Assembly (NCBI RefSeq): GCF_937892565.1
Contig: NZ_CALAHQ010000043.1
Location: forward strand, 1-64,000
DNA: 64,000 bases
Direction: 5' to 3'
From: an uncultured Roseicyclus sp.
GTDB taxonomy: Bacteria > Pseudomonadota > Alphaproteobacteria > Rhodobacterales > Rhodobacteraceae
Below, piece by piece: positions 27,888 through 38,177 of the stretch. Made by a program: the position numbers and the translations under genes. Each line of letters begins with the position of its first letter. The first letter of the stretch is position 1. The notes under the pieces are model-generated. The model had not been told where the DNA came from, searched no databases, and was given only the letters and a program-made list of their open reading frames with translations.

Positions 27888-28864
27888 AGATCTGCATTTT
27901 CGGCGCGGGCGCCATTGGCGGCTACATGGGCGCAAAACTTGCCGAAGCCGGGGCCGAGGTCAGCCTTGTGGCGCGCGGCCCGCATCTCAAGGCGATGCAG
28001 TCCAATGGCCTGACGCTGATCGAAGACGGCCAGACCCGGACCTACCCGGTCAATGCCTCGGATGATCCGGCGGCCCTTGGGGTGCAAGATTATGTGATCG
28101 TCACGCTCAAGGCCCATTCGGTGCCCCCTGTGGTGGGCAAGATGGCGCCGCTGATCGGGCCCGACACCACCATCGTCTCGGGGGTGAACGGCGTGCCCTG
28201 GTGGTATTTCCACAAGAATGGCGGACCTCTGGAAGGCACGCGGCTGGCGACGGTCGATCCGGGCGATGCGCAATGGAACGGCTTTGGCCCCGACCGGGTG
28301 CTGGGCTGCGTGGTCTACCCGGCGGCCGAGGTCATCGAACCGGGCGTGGTCAAGCATATCGAGGGCAACCGCTTCAGCCTGGGCGAACCCGACGGATCGA
28401 AATCGGATCGCGCCATGCGATTGTCAGAGGCCCTGGGCCGGGCGGGTCTCAAGGCGCCGGTGCGTCCGCGCCTGCGTGATGAGATCTGGGTCAAGCTCTG
28501 GGGCAATCTGTCGTTCAACCCGATCTCGGCGCTGACCCATGCGACGCTTGATGTGCTGTGCACCGATCCCGGCACCCGTGCGGTGGCGCGCGGCATGATG
28601 CTCGAGGCCCAGGAGATCGCGGAAAAGCTTGGGGTCAAGTTTCCCATCGATGTCGATCGCCGGATCGATGGCGGGGCGGCCGTGGGGTCGCATCGCACCT
28701 CGATGCTGCAAGATCTCGACGCGGGGCGCCCGATGGAAATCGATGCGCTCTTGGGATCGGTGCAAGAACTTGGCCGCGTGACGGAGACCGCAACACCCAC
28801 CATCGACACGGTGCTGGCCCTGGTCACGCTGCGCGCGCGCAGCGCGGGGCTGTACGGTCAATGA
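27884..28864 (+). CDS. 2-dehydropantoate 2-reductase-family (PanE/ApbA) protein
   Basis: 326-residue NADP-dependent reductase with the N-terminal Rossmann motif FGAGAIGGYMG, the KAHSVP loop and the catalytic region LWGNLSFNPISALTHA, TSMLQDLDAGRPMEIDALLG. These are PanE-family signatures (reduction of 2-dehydropantoate or a similar 2-oxo acid). Many genomes hold several paralogues with other substrates; coupling to an acyl-CoA ligase rather than to panB/panC suggests a catabolic or side role. Confidence 0.8.
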   Translation: MKICIFGAGAIGGYMGAKLAEAGAEVSLVARGPHLKAMQSNGLTLIEDGQTRTYPVNASDDPAALGVQDYVIVTLKAHSVPPVVGKMAPLIGPDTTIVSGVNGVPWWYFHKNGGPLEGTRLATVDPGDAQWNGFGPDRVLGCVVYPAAEVIEPGVVKHIEGNRFSLGEPDGSKSDRAMRLSEALGRAGLKAPVRPRLRDEIWVKLWGNLSFNPISALTHATLDVLCTDPGTRAVARGMMLEAQEIAEKLGVKFPIDVDRRIDGGAAVGSHRTSMLQDLDAGRPMEIDALLGSVQELGRVTETATPTIDTVLALVTLRARSAGLYGQ

Positions 28865-28925
28865 AAAAACCCGCGCGCGCCGGGCCTTTGCCGGGCGCGC
28901 GCCTTTCCGGATCGGGCGCTTGGCC

Positions 28926-29216
28926 CTATGGAGCGCCTTCGACCACGATGATCACACTGTCGGCGGTGCGCCGCCGGATGTCGGCGACCGCTTGATACTC
29001 GGGGTCGTTATAGGCTGTAAGGGCCGCCTCGTAGCTGGGAAACTCGATCACCACGTGGCGCAACAGGCTTTCGCCCTCCATCACCTGCGACTGTCCCCCG
29101 CGCACGATGAACCGCCCGCCCAAAGCCTGCAGGATCGGCGTATCTCGCACGACATATTCCTTGTAGGCTTCGGGATCTTTCACGGTGATATGGCCGATGA
29201 TGTAACCTTTGGGCAT
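28926..29216 (-). CDS. DUF1330 family protein
   Basis: 96-residue single-domain ferredoxin-like fold protein: GYIIGHITVKDPEAYKEY, GGRFIVRGGQ, HVVIEFPSYEAA and YNDPEYQAVADIRR are DUF1330 hallmarks. Function of the family is not settled. ATG 29216 follows GGGGAGG; an upstream in-frame ATG would run through the palindrome array and is unlikely. It lies downstream of oplAH on the same strand but beyond the triple palindrome, so it is probably transcribed separately. Confidence 0.85.
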   Translation of the reverse strand: MPKGYIIGHITVKDPEAYKEYVVRDTPILQALGGRFIVRGGQSQVMEGESLLRHVVIEFPSYEAALTAYNDPEYQAVADIRRRTADSVIIVVEGAP

Positions 29217-29285
29217 GATGGCCCCTCCCCTGGTTGATGTGGCGCGGTCCTTTTGCGGCGCGGCGCGCGCCGACGCAAGGCGGGG

Positions 29286-29353
29286 GCGGAAAACCCGGGT
29301 TTTCCGCACGGGAAAACTCGAGTTTTCCCGTGCGTTTTCGCCAGCGAAAACGC
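29286..29353. terminator. Triple palindrome array after oplAH
   Basis: GCGGAAAACCC/GGGTTTTCCGC (29286-29307), a 30-bp palindrome with arms CGCACGGGAAAACTC/GAGTTTTCCCGTGCG (29305-29334) and GCGTTTTCGC-CA-GCGAAAACGC (29332-29353). Adjacent units overlap by three bases, so they compete for pairing. Same order and cores as 12912-12981. It lies 18 bp beyond the oplAH stop and 70 bp before the DUF1330 start, both minus strand. Confidence 0.7.
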
Positions 29354-29370
29354 CCCCCCCCCACGCCCCT

Positions 29371-32300
29371 TCAGGCCTTGCCGTAACCACCGGCCGTGGG
29401 GGTGATCACCGTCACCGCCTCGCCCGGTTCCAGCACGGTCTGATCACAGGCACGCAGCACCTCTGTCGTTCCATCCTTGCGCCGCACCTCGGTCCGGCCC
29501 ACCTGACCGTCCTGGCCGCCAGATAGGCCCCTTGGGGGCGCCGCGCGGTGCGATGACAAGATCGCGCAATCCATCCGCTCCAAAAAGCGCACGCGCCGCT
29601 CGGTGCCGTCGCCTGCTGGAAACTGCCCCTGCCCGCCCGAGCCATGGCGCAGCCCGAAATGCTCCAACAGCACTGGAAAGCGCATCTCCAGCACCTCGGG
29701 ATCGGTCAGGCGCGAATTGGTCATATGCGTATGCACGCCCGATGTGCCCGCAAAACCCCGCCCCGAATTCATCACCCCCGCAGGCGCGCCCGAGCAGATG
29801 GTTTCGTAATATTGATAGGTCGCATTGCCAAAGGTCAGGTTGTTCATCGTCCCCTGGCTGTTGGACAGCGTGCCCAGCGCCCCAAAGATCGCGTTGGTGA
29901 CATGCTGGCTGGTTTCCACATTGCCCGCCACCACAGCACGCGGATAGGCGGGTTTCAGCATCGAGCCTTCAGGGATGATGATCTTGATGGGGCGCAAGCA
30001 CCCGGCATTCATCGGGATCGGCGCCTCGACCATCACGCGAAAGCAGTACAAGACCGCCGCCCGCGTCACGGGTTCGGGGGCGTTGAAGTTGTTGCCCATC
30101 GCAGCACTCGTGCCGGTGAAATCCACCGTCGCTTCGCGCTTGGCCCGATCCACGGTGATCTTGACGCGGATCATCTGGCCGGTATCGGTCGGATAGTCAT
30201 AGGCGCAATCCGACAGGCGTCCGATCAGGCGCGCGACCTCTTCGGCGGCGTTGTCTTGCACATGGCCCATATAGGCCTGCACCGTGGGCAGGCCGAATTC
30301 CGCCACCATTTTGTGCAACTCGGCAGCACCGCGCGCATTGGCGGCGATCTGCGCCTTGAGATCGGCGATGTTCTGGTCGGGATTGCGCGCAGGGTATGGG
30401 TGATCGGTCAGCAGATGACGCAGCGCCGCCTCGCGGAACTGCCCCTGTTCGACAGCCAGGAAATTGTCGAACAGCACGCCTTCCTCATCGACCGTGGTGG
30501 CAAGCGGAGTCATCGATCCGGGTGCCGTGCCGCCCACATCGGCGTGGTGTCCCCGGCTTGCCACCCAGAACAAGATGGTTTCGTCCGCATTGTCAAAGAC
30601 CGGCGACACAACGGTGATGTCGGGCAGATGCGTGCCGCCATTGTAGGGCGCGTTCAGTGCAAAGACATCGCCGGGATGGATGCGGCCCGCGTTCAGCCGG
30701 ATCACGGTTTCCACGCTGCGATCCATCGATCCAAGATGTACGGGCATATGCGGCGCATTCGCCACCAGCGCGCCGGTCGCATCAAAGACCGCACAAGAGA
30801 AATCGAGCCGTTCCTTGATGTTGACGGAATGGGCGGTGTTTTGCAGCGCCACGCCCATCTGCTCGGCGATGTTCATGAAGAGATTGTTGAACACCTCAAG
30901 CAAGATCGGATCAGCGTTGAGCGTGCCCGCCGCCATGCCGCGTGCGATGGGGGCGTGTCGGCGCATCACGATATCGTCGCGCTGGGTCACTTCAGCGGTC
31001 CAGCCCGGTTCGACCACGATGGTCTGATTGTCCTCGATGATCAGCGCAGGGCCCCGGACCCGGTCGCCGGGCGACACCGCCGCGCGCGCGAAAACGGCGG
31101 CCTGCACGCATTCGCCCTTGCAAAAGATCGGCACATGACGATCGCTTGCGGCATCGCGCGCCGTGGTGGCAAGGGGCGTCACGGCGACCCTGTCGCGGGC
31201 CGCTTCGCGCATCTCGACCTCGACGGCTTCGACGGTGACGGGTTTGTCGGGGCTGACAAAGCCGAACTGCGCCTTGTGGGCCAGTTCGAATTCCGCGCGC
31301 GCGGCCTGCGCCACCCCCCCCCAAACCACAGGCAGGGTCGTGTCTGTGCCCGCATAGCGCAGATGCAGCCGCGTCACGGCATGGGCCGCCCCGGGATCGA
31401 CGCCTTGTTCGGTCAATTCCCCCGCCACCGCCGCGCGCAAGCTGTCGGCGAGCGCGGCGATGGATGCAAGGCTTTGCGCACCCAACGCTTCGACCAAAGC
31501 CTGCTGGCGGCTGGCCGCAACCGTCGCCCGCCCGATCCCATAGGCCGACAAGAGCCCCGACAGCGGATGGATCAAGACCGCCTCCATTCCCAAGGCGTCA
31601 GCGACCAGACAGGCATGCTGGCCCGCCGCCCCGCCAAAGGCGTTCAGCGCGTATTTCGTCACATCATAGCCGCGCTGCACGCTGATCTTCTTGATCGCAT
31701 TGGCCATGTTCTCGATGGCGATGGTCAAGAACCCCTCGGCCACCGCCTCGGGGGATTTGCCCTCCGCCGCAGCGATATCGGCAAACCGCGCGCGCACCAC
31801 ATCGGCATCCAGCGCCGCATCCTGACCGGGGCCGAACACGCGGGGGAAAAATTCGGGGCGCAGCTTGCCCAGCATTACATTCGCGTCTGTCACCGTCAGC
31901 GGCCCGCCGCGCCGGTAGCACGCAGGCCCCGGATTGGCACCCGCTGAATCGGGCCCCACACGGAACCGCCCCGGTTCGGCATGCAAGATCGACCCGCCAC
32001 CCGCCGCCACCGTGTTGATCCGCATCATCGGCGCACGGATGCGCACGCCCGCCACCTCGGTGTCAAAGGCGCGCTCATAGGCGCCGGCAAAATGCGCCAC
32101 ATCGGTCGACGTTCCACCCATGTCAAAGCCGATGACGCGCTCGAACCCGGCATCCGCGGCCGTTTCCACCATGCCGACGACACCCCCCGCAGGGCCGGAC
32201 AAGATCGCATCCTTGCCCTGAAAGCGTTCGGCCGCCGTCATGCCACCCGAGGACATCATGAATTGCAACGTCGGTCCCGGCGCGCCCGCTGGCGTTGCAC

Positions 32301-32994
32301 CCAGCGCATCGGCCACACGTGCCACGTAGCGGCGCAGGATCGGGGACAAATAGGCATCGACCACCGTGGTGTCGCCGCGCCCGACCAGCTTGACCAGCGG
32401 GCTGACCTCATGGCTGACCGAGACCTGTCCAAAGCCCATCGCGCGGACCAGATCGGCCAGCGCGGCCTCATGGGCAGGGTTCTTCCACGCATGCATCAAG
32501 ACGATGGCGACGGCCTCGATCCCTTGGGCCTTGGCCTCGGCCAAAGGGGCGCCAAGGGGCGCGGCATCAAGCGCCACTTCGACCGCCCCATCCGCGCGCA
32601 GGCGTTCGTCGACCTCGATCACCTGCTCGTAAAGCTGTTCGGGCAGGATGATGTCCTTGGCAAAGATGTCGGGCCGCGCCTGATAGGCGATGCGCAGCGC
32701 GTCGCGAAAGCCGCGCGTGATCAAGAGCAGCGTGCGATCCCCCTTGCGCTCGAGCAGCGCATTGGTGGCCACCGTGGTGCCCATCTTGACCGTGCCGATA
32801 CGAGACGGGTCGATCGTGCCGTCAAGCAGGCGCCGAATGCCTTCGATCGCGGCATCATCATAGGCTTCGGGATTTTCCGACAGAAGCTTTAATGCACAAA
32901 GCACCCCATCGGGCGCGCGCCCCACGACATCGGTGAATGTGCCACCCCGGTCGATCCAGAAATCCAAAACCCCGGCTGCGGTCACTTGTGGCAT
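29371..32994 (-). CDS. oplAH: 5-oxoprolinase-type hydantoinase A/B fusion protein
   Basis: 1207-residue ATP-dependent amidohydrolase of the HyuA-HyuB/OplAH family, expected to open 5-oxoproline to glutamate or to act on a hydantoin. The HyuA part (about 1-690) has the actin-like ATPase motifs [10 protein letters not shown] near the N-terminus and [13 protein letters not shown]; the HyuB part (about 695-1207) starts near [13 protein letters not shown] and has [25 protein letters not shown], NDPYxGGTH-like [12 protein letters not shown] and [15 protein letters not shown]. Fusion in one chain points to 5-oxoprolinase rather than to two-subunit hydantoinase. ATG 32994 is chosen over an upstream Met at 33039. 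Divergent from a regulator with a perfect dyad between them. Confidence 0.9.
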   Translation of the reverse strand: MPQVTAAGVLDFWIDRGGTFTDVVGRAPDGVLCALKLLSENPEAYDDAAIEGIRRLLDGTIDPSRIGTVKMGTTVATNALLERKGDRTLLLITRGFRDALRIAYQARPDIFAKDIILPEQLYEQVIEVDERLRADGAVEVALDAAPLGAPLAEAKAQGIEAVAIVLMHAWKNPAHEAALADLVRAMGFGQVSVSHEVSPLVKLVGRGDTTVVDAYLSPILRRYVARVADALGATPAGAPGPTLQFMMSSGGMTAAERFQGKDAILSGPAGGVVGMVETAADAGFERVIGFDMGGTSTDVAHFAGAYERAFDTEVAGVRIRAPMMRINTVAAGGGSILHAEPGRFRVGPDSAGANPGPACYRRGGPLTVTDANVMLGKLRPEFFPRVFGPGQDAALDADVVRARFADIAAAEGKSPEAVAEGFLTIAIENMANAIKKISVQRGYDVTKYALNAFGGAAGQHACLVADALGMEAVLIHPLSGLLSAYGIGRATVAASRQQALVEALGAQSLASIAALADSLRAAVAGELTEQGVDPGAAHAVTRLHLRYAGTDTTLPVVWGGVAQAARAEFELAHKAQFGFVSPDKPVTVEAVEVEMREAARDRVAVTPLATTARDAASDRHVPIFCKGECVQAAVFARAAVSPGDRVRGPALIIEDNQTIVVEPGWTAEVTQRDDIVMRRHAPIARGMAAGTLNADPILLEVFNNLFMNIAEQMGVALQNTAHSVNIKERLDFSCAVFDATGALVANAPHMPVHLGSMDRSVETVIRLNAGRIHPGDVFALNAPYNGGTHLPDITVVSPVFDNADETILFWVASRGHHADVGGTAPGSMTPLATTVDEEGVLFDNFLAVEQGQFREAALRHLLTDHPYPARNPDQNIADLKAQIAANARGAAELHKMVAEFGLPTVQAYMGHVQDNAAEEVARLIGRLSDCAYDYPTDTGQMIRVKITVDRAKREATVDFTGTSAAMGNNFNAPEPVTRAAVLYCFRVMVEAPIPMNAGCLRPIKIIIPEGSMLKPAYPRAVVAGNVETSQHVTNAIFGALGTLSNSQGTMNNLTFGNATYQYYETICSGAPAGVMNSGRGFAGTSGVHTHMTNSRLTDPEVLEMRFPVLLEHFGLRHGSGGQGQFPAGDGTERRVRFLERMDCAILSSHRAAPPRGLSGGQDGQVGRTEVRRKDGTTEVLRACDQTVLEPGEAVTVITPTAGGYGKA

Positions 32995-33026
32995 GTCGGC
33001 CTCCCATCGGGTGGCGCTTGCCCCCG

Positions 33027-33064
33027 GCTTCGATGACAATTCGTTGACAAATTGTCATCGAAGC
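33027..33064. promoter_or_regulatory. Perfect 15+15 bp operator between oplAH and regulator gene
   Basis: GCTTCGATGACAATT (33027-33041) and AATTGTCATCGAAGC (33050-33064) are exact reverse complements around an 8-base spacer. The dyad is 33 bp upstream of the oplAH start and 44 bp before the divergent regulator gene, the expected place for the regulator's own operator. Confidence 0.7.
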
Positions 33065-33107
33065 GTCAAGCATCCTGTGCATTCGCCCCCCGGAAAGGGC
33101 CGTTTCC

Positions 33108-33638
33108 ATGGCTGAAGGCCAATCAAATGCGCCGCGTGTCGGGCCTGTCGTTTCCTCGGCGCATCTGGCCGACAGCGCCTTGCCCGCCCTGTCCGAGGTG
33201 GAATTTGCCCTGACCATGATGGGGCATGCCTATCAGCGCTGGATCACGCGCTGCATGGCGGCCGCCGGCGGGCCGGTGATGGCGCCGCTGGAGGTGCTGA
33301 TCTTGCATCTGGTTCATCATCGCGGACGGCCCAAGACCTTGGCCGAGGTCTGTTTGATCCTCAACATCGAAGACACCCATCTGGCCAATTACGCGATCCG
33401 CAAGCTGACGCAGGCCGGGTTGGTCAAGCCGGGCCGCATGGGCAAGGAAAAAAGCATCGAAATCACGCCCGACGGCGCGGCGCTTTGCGGGCGCTACAAA
33501 CAGGTGCGCGAGGCGTTGTTGATCGGCACGGCCAGACAGCTGGGTCATGATCCCGATGATATCAGCCGCCTTGCGGCGCTTTTGCGCGCTCTTTCCGGCA
33601 GCTATGATCAGGCCGCCCGCGCCGCAGCCGCGCTATAG
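33108..33638 (+). CDS. MarR-like winged-helix transcriptional regulator
   Basis: 176 residues with a winged helix-turn-helix: helices around VEFALTMMGHAYQRW and PLEVLILHLVHHRG, recognition region LAEVCLILNIEDTHLANYAIRKLTQAGLVK (read in parts), and a wing GRMGKEKSIEITPDG. The layout is that of MarR/winged-helix regulators. It is divergent from oplAH and flanks the strong dyad at 33027-33064, so it likely controls oplAH in response to the substrate. ATG 33108 chosen for AAAGGG upstream. Confidence 0.75.
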   Translation: MAEGQSNAPRVGPVVSSAHLADSALPALSEVEFALTMMGHAYQRWITRCMAAAGGPVMAPLEVLILHLVHHRGRPKTLAEVCLILNIEDTHLANYAIRKLTQAGLVKPGRMGKEKSIEITPDGAALCGRYKQVREALLIGTARQLGHDPDDISRLAALLRALSGSYDQAARAAAAL

Positions 33639-33693
33639 GCCATCACCGCCCAAGGCCGCGACTGCGCGGGTGCGATCGCATCTGCAATCATGC

Positions 33694-34659
33694 TCATGGA
33701 TCGGGCAAGGCGGAAATCCATGCCACCATCCTTGAAGCAATCGGGGCGGTCATGGCCGGGCTGAGGATATCGCCCGCAATGACATGGGCAAAAGGATCGG
33801 CCCCGCTGCGCGGCATGGTTTGCGGCGCCAGCGTCACCGCGCCGCCCCAGCGGGCCGCCAGCGCGCGCGTCGCCTGTGCAGACACCACCTGATCGGCGTC
33901 GGAAAACACAAACAGCGCCGCAACATCGGTCGCAGTGGGATCGCGGTCTGTCACATGGCGCATCAGGGTGCCAAGCGTGACGGTCGCCACCGTCGGATAC
34001 TGCGTGGTCCAATGCGCCGCTTGCCCCGCATTGATCGGGTCAAAGCGACGCTCTGCGCCCGCCACAAGCGGCACCCAATGCCGTGCAAGGGGCCATTGCA
34101 ACAGCGCGCCCAAAGGGTCGGCGAGCGCGAAATTGGGCGAGACGAACACGATCCCCGCCAGATCCGCCGCCATCGCGGGATCGAGCGCGGCATAGGCCGC
34201 AAGCGTTCCGCCGGTCGACGTGCCGATGATCACCACCCGATCGCCGATTGCGCGCGCGATGTCCAGAAACAGTGCCGTATCGGCCACCCAGTCGCCCGCG
34301 CGCGGCTCGGCCATGGCGGCCCCGTCGCGGCCATGGCCGGACAGGCGGGCAAACACCAGATTGGCCCCCAGCGCGGCGGCGACATAATCGGGGACAGGGC
34401 GGATTTCCTCGGGTCCGGCAGAAAATCCGTGCAGATACAGGACCACCAGATCGCTGCGCTGGCCCGCCGCGCCGGCCCAGACGATCCGCGCCTCCGCACC
34501 GGGGCGCAGATCATCCACCGCCCCTTCGCGCGCCGCCAGAAAGGCCACCGGATCATCGAAACCCGGCACCTCGGGCACGCGCAGGGGCTCGCGGCCAAAC
34601 AGCCACAGCCCCCCTATCAGGGCAACCAATGCCACCACCCCTACCGCCAGTTTACGCAT
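33694..34659 (-). CDS. Membrane-anchored alpha/beta hydrolase
   Basis: 321-residue alpha/beta hydrolase with an N-terminal hydrophobic segment (KLAVGVVALVALIGGLWLF) that is a signal anchor, so the catalytic domain is probably periplasmic. Oxyanion HGF (YLHGFSAGPEE), nucleophile elbow GTSTGG, acid FSDADQVV and a histidine near FAHVIAGD can form the triad. It overlaps the upstream hydrolase gene by eight bases. An upstream in-frame Met at 34845 lies within that gene and is rejected. Substrate unknown. Confidence 0.8.
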   Translation of the reverse strand: MRKLAVGVVALVALIGGLWLFGREPLRVPEVPGFDDPVAFLAAREGAVDDLRPGAEARIVWAGAAGQRSDLVVLYLHGFSAGPEEIRPVPDYVAAALGANLVFARLSGHGRDGAAMAEPRAGDWVADTALFLDIARAIGDRVVIIGTSTGGTLAAYAALDPAMAADLAGIVFVSPNFALADPLGALLQWPLARHWVPLVAGAERRFDPINAGQAAHWTTQYPTVATVTLGTLMRHVTDRDPTATDVAALFVFSDADQVVSAQATRALAARWGGAVTLAPQTMPRSGADPFAHVIAGDILSPAMTAPIASRMVAWISALPDP

Positions 34660-35392
34660 CGCCCGAAACCTCCGCCACCGCGCGGGCGATGGTAGCCAGA
34701 CAGCGCGCATCGGAAAAGCGGTGATCGGCCCCCTTGACCAGTTCCAGCCCGATATCGGCACCCGACAGATGGTCCAAAAGCCGCAAGGCCACCGCCATCG
34801 GCACATCGGCATCCGCCGTCCCTTGCAACAGCCGCACCGGCACATCCAGCCGCAAGGGCGTGCGCAAGACCAGATGATCGCGCCCGTCCAAGATCATGTG
34901 CCGCGTGATGATCATGGGATCGCCATAGTCCGACGGCAGCGCCACCTGCCCCACCGTCAGACAGGCCTGTCGCTGATCCTCGGACCAGTTGGCCCACATC
35001 TGCTCGGTGAAATCGGGCGCGGCGGCGATGGTGACCAGACCCGCCAGCCGCCCGGGCATCCGGCGCGCCAGAAGCAGGCTGATCCACCCGCCCATGGATG
35101 AGCCGACCAGGATCTGTGGCCCATCCGTCAAGCCCGTGATCGCGGCGGCCGCGTCCTCGGCCCAATCGCCGATGCAGCCATCGCTGAAGGCGCCGCTGCT
35201 TTGCCCATGCCCCGAATAGTCGAAACGCAGAAAGGCCCGCCCCGCGGCACGCGCCCAATCCTCCAGATACAGCGCCTTTGTCCCGCTCATGTCCGAGCGC
35301 AAGCCCCCCAGAAACACCACCCCCGGCCCCCGGCCCGACAGCCGATGATAGGCCAGCCTGCGCCCCGCGGCGGTCTCGAGATACTGCACCAT
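34652..35392 (-). CDS. Alpha/beta hydrolase (ABHD10-like serine hydrolase)
   Basis: 246-residue soluble alpha/beta hydrolase: LAYHRLSGRGPGVVFLGGL, FDYSGHGQSSG, nucleophile elbow GSSMGGWISLLLA, acid in GTADADVP and catalytic His in GADHRFSD. These resemble the ABHD10/palmitoyl thioesterase-like group. Start 35392 has GGAGG seven bases upstream; ATG 35398 would leave one base. Overlapping its neighbour, it may act on esters processed in sequence with the membrane-anchored hydrolase. Confidence 0.8.
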   Translation of the reverse strand: MVQYLETAAGRRLAYHRLSGRGPGVVFLGGLRSDMSGTKALYLEDWARAAGRAFLRFDYSGHGQSSGAFSDGCIGDWAEDAAAAITGLTDGPQILVGSSMGGWISLLLARRMPGRLAGLVTIAAAPDFTEQMWANWSEDQRQACLTVGQVALPSDYGDPMIITRHMILDGRDHLVLRTPLRLDVPVRLLQGTADADVPMAVALRLLDHLSGADIGLELVKGADHRFSDARCLATIARAVAEVSGDA

Positions 35393-35561
35393 GCCCATGC
35401 CTCCGTTTTGCCAAATCCTGCGCCAGCGCCCCGCGAGGGACAATCCCCCTTCGGCATCCCGAGGGGGCGTTGACTTGGCGTCATCATCCGGCCACAAAGC
35501 CACCCGCAACATACCCGCAACCGGGCGTTCCGTGGGCGCCAAACCGACGAGGAGGCCATAG

Positions 35562-37508
35562 ATGGCCCAGATCACCCTGACCCTTCCCGATGGCAATGCA
35601 CGCAGCTTTCCCGCTGGCGTGACGGCCGCCGATGTGGCCGCCGATATTTCGCCCAGCCTTGCCAAGCGCGCAATCAGCGCCACGGTGAACGGCGCGCATT
35701 GGGATCTGCAATGGCCGATTGCAACCGATGGCACACTGGCCATTCACACGATCAAGGATGACGCGCAGGCGTTGGAACTGATCCGCCATGATCTTGCCCA
35801 TATCATGGCCCGCGCGGTGCAGGAAATCTGGCCCGATGTGCGCGTCACCATCGGCCCGGTCATCGAGCATGGCTGGTATTACGATTTCGACCGCCGCGAT
35901 CCCTTTACCCCCGAGGATCTGGGCCAGATCGAGGCCAAGATGCGCGAGATCATCAACCGCCGCGATCCGGTCACGACCGAAATCTGGGAGCGCGAGCGCG
36001 CGATCAGGTACTATGAGGCCAGCAACGAACCCTACAAGGTCGAACTGGTCGGCATGATCCCCGAAGGCCAGCCGATCCGCATGTATTGGCATGGCCACTG
36101 GCAGGATATGTGCCGTGGCCCGCATCTGCAACACACCGGTCAGGTGCCCGCCGATGCCTTCAAGCTGATGAGCGTGGCGGGTGCCTATTGGCGCGGCGAT
36201 TCAACCCGCCCGATGCTGCAACGCATCTATGGCGTGGCCTTTCAGAACCGCGATGACCTCAAGGCACATCTGACCTTTCTGGAAGAGGCCGAAAAGCGTG
36301 ATCATCGCCGCCTTGGCCGCGAGATGACCCTGTTCCACATGCAAGAGGAAGCCCGCGGTCAGGTGTTCTGGCACCCGAATGGCTGGACGATCTACACCAC
36401 GCTGCAAGATTACATGCGCCGCCAGCAAAAGCGCGGTGGCTATGTCGAGGTGAACACCCCACAGGTGGTGGACCGCAAACTGTGGGAAGCCTCGGGGCAT
36501 TGGGAGAAATATCAGGAAAACATGTTCCTCGTCGAAGTCGACGAAGATCACGCGCGCGAAAAGGCGATCAATGCGCTCAAGCCCATGAACTGCCCTTGCC
36601 ATGTGCAGATTTTCAATGTGGGCCTGAAATCCTATCGCGATCTGCCGTTGCGAATGGCGGAATTCGGATCATGCAACCGCTACGAGCCGTCAGGGTCGCT
36701 GCATGGCATCATGCGCGTGCGCGGCTTCACGCAAGATGACGCGCATATCTTTTGCACCGAGGACCAGATCGAGACCGAGACCGCCCGCTTCATCAACTTC
36801 TTGTCCAACATCTACCGCGATCTGGGCTTTCCCAAGTTCGAAGTGCTGTTTTCCACCCGCCCCGAACAACGCGCAGGCAGCGACGCGGTCTGGGACAAGG
36901 CCGAGGCGGCATTGCTGGCCGCCACCCGGGCCGCAGGCATCGAGCCGGTCCTCAACCCCGGCGAGGGTGCTTTCTACGGCCCCAAGCTGGAATTCACCCT
37001 GACCGATGCCATCGGGCGCAAATGGCAATGCGGCACCCATCAGGTGGATTTCGTTCTGCCCGAGCGGTTGGACGCCAATTACATCGGCGCAGACGGTGAA
37101 AAACATCGCCCCGTGATGCTGCACCGCGCCTGTCTGGGATCGTTCGAACGCTTCATCGGCATCTTGATCGAAGAACATGCGGGCCGCCTGCCCTTTTGGC
37201 TGGCGCCGCGCCAGGTCGTCGTGGCCTCCATCGTGTCCGAGGCCGATGATGTCGTGCATCAGGCCGTGGCCCAGCTTCGGGCGGCTGGCGTGCGCGCCGA
37301 GGCTGACATCCGCAACGAAAAGATCAACTACAAGATCCGCGAACATTCGGTGGGCAAGGTGCCCGTGATCCTTGCCATCGGTCGCAACGAGGTCGAGGCA
37401 GGCACGGTGACCATCCGCCGTCTGGGCGACACCCGGACCGAGCTGCGCCCCTTGGCCGAGGTGGTGGCCGACCTCGGTGCCGAGGCCGTTGCACCCGATC
37501 TGCGCTAA
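35562..37508 (+). CDS. thrS: Threonyl-tRNA synthetase
   Basis: 648 residues, normal length for bacterial ThrRS. Order of domains: TGS (1-60), the editing domain with [10 protein letters not shown] and [12 protein letters not shown], class II catalytic core with [25 protein letters not shown] and the zinc ligands, then the anticodon-binding domain ending in [19 protein letters not shown] lies eight bases before ATG 35562. No T-box or clear leader attenuator is seen in the 169 bp upstream, although a TTGACT element at about 35470 could be a -35 box. Confidence 0.97.
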   Translation: MAQITLTLPDGNARSFPAGVTAADVAADISPSLAKRAISATVNGAHWDLQWPIATDGTLAIHTIKDDAQALELIRHDLAHIMARAVQEIWPDVRVTIGPVIEHGWYYDFDRRDPFTPEDLGQIEAKMREIINRRDPVTTEIWERERAIRYYEASNEPYKVELVGMIPEGQPIRMYWHGHWQDMCRGPHLQHTGQVPADAFKLMSVAGAYWRGDSTRPMLQRIYGVAFQNRDDLKAHLTFLEEAEKRDHRRLGREMTLFHMQEEARGQVFWHPNGWTIYTTLQDYMRRQQKRGGYVEVNTPQVVDRKLWEASGHWEKYQENMFLVEVDEDHAREKAINALKPMNCPCHVQIFNVGLKSYRDLPLRMAEFGSCNRYEPSGSLHGIMRVRGFTQDDAHIFCTEDQIETETARFINFLSNIYRDLGFPKFEVLFSTRPEQRAGSDAVWDKAEAALLAATRAAGIEPVLNPGEGAFYGPKLEFTLTDAIGRKWQCGTHQVDFVLPERLDANYIGADGEKHRPVMLHRACLGSFERFIGILIEEHAGRLPFWLAPRQVVVASIVSEADDVVHQAVAQLRAAGVRAEADIRNEKINYKIREHSVGKVPVILAIGRNEVEAGTVTIRRLGDTRTELRPLAEVVADLGAEAVAPDLR

Positions 37509-37848
37509 GGCCGGGATCACGAACCGGATGAAACCCGTCCCCCCAGCCATTGCCGGGGGCGGGTCACGAATGGCGTGGCTGTAACAATTCCCCCGGCAAT
37601 CGCCAAGCCCGCCGGACAGGCCGCCGCGCGGGCGCGCCCCACCCCACACCGCCAAAACCATTGAAAAATAATATATATTTCGCCTGCACCGGGCCAGACC
37701 ACCGGCGCGCGGCCTTCACGGCCGCGTGCTTGACGGCGTCGTGATTGGCCGGTGATCGGCCCTCTGAGGCAGGTTCAGGTCATCCGCCCGAACGGGCCGG
37801 ATTGATCCATAACGATTGCAAAACCCAACACCGGGAGTTTTACTGACC
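37509..37848. other. 340-bp non-coding interval between thrS and bufA1 with competing hairpins
   Basis: No gene is convincing here. Hairpin A pairs ACCCG-T-CCCCC (37533-37543) with GGGGGCGGGT (37555-37564). Hairpin B pairs ATTGCCGGGGG (37549-37559) with CCCCCGGCAAT (37590-37600). Both need the same GGGGG at 37555-37559, so they are mutually exclusive. A short AT-rich island at about 37657-37682, rare in this genome, is the best candidate for the bufA1 promoter. Two further GC-rich dyads follow (about 37710-37765). Confidence 0.5.
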
Positions 37849-38139
37849 ATGACCATCCACACCAGATACCTCGCCCTTTTCGGTGCTGCCGCCGCCGCCC
37901 TGACCGCGCATGGCACGACCGAAGCCCAGGCGCAGGCGACAGAAAAATGCTACGGCGTGTCGCTTGCCGGCGAGAATGACTGCGCCGCTGGCCCCGGCAC
38001 GACCTGCGCCGGTTCCTCGAGCGTCGATTATCAGGGCAATGCCTGGAGCTTGGTTCCCGCTGGCACCTGTGCCGATATCGAACTGCCCGAAGGGCGCATG
38101 GGTTCGCTCGAAGCGCTTGATCGCGATCTGCCCGCGTAA
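37849..38139 (+). CDS. bufA1: BufA1-type (DUF2282) RiPP precursor, bufferin family
   Basis: 96-residue secreted precursor. A signal peptide covers about 1-29 ([19 protein letters not shown] cleavage region), followed by a small core with exactly four cysteines: Cys34 (EKCYGV), Cys45 (NDCAAG), Cys53 (TTCAGS) and Cys74 (AGTCAD), the DUF2282/BufA1 pattern. In characterised bufferins the MNIO enzyme BufB with BufC converts cysteines to thiooxazole-type rings and the exported product binds copper. ATG 37849 has GGGAG eleven bases upstream. The acidic tail after Cys74 ([16 protein letters not shown]) is longer than I expect. Confidence 0.85.
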   Translation: MTIHTRYLALFGAAAAALTAHGTTEAQAQATEKCYGVSLAGENDCAAGPGTTCAGSSSVDYQGNAWSLVPAGTCADIELPEGRMGSLEALDRDLPA

Positions 38140-38177
38140 GCCTTGCCCCCGGCCCTTGCGCCGGGGCGCAACCGCTT

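Noticed and set aside
27884-28864. Naming the gene panE outright
   Set aside because: Family match is good, but context is not pantothenate synthesis and paralogues are common.
29644-31947. 767-codon plus-strand frame inside oplAH
   Set aside because: Shadow of the 5-oxoprolinase gene.
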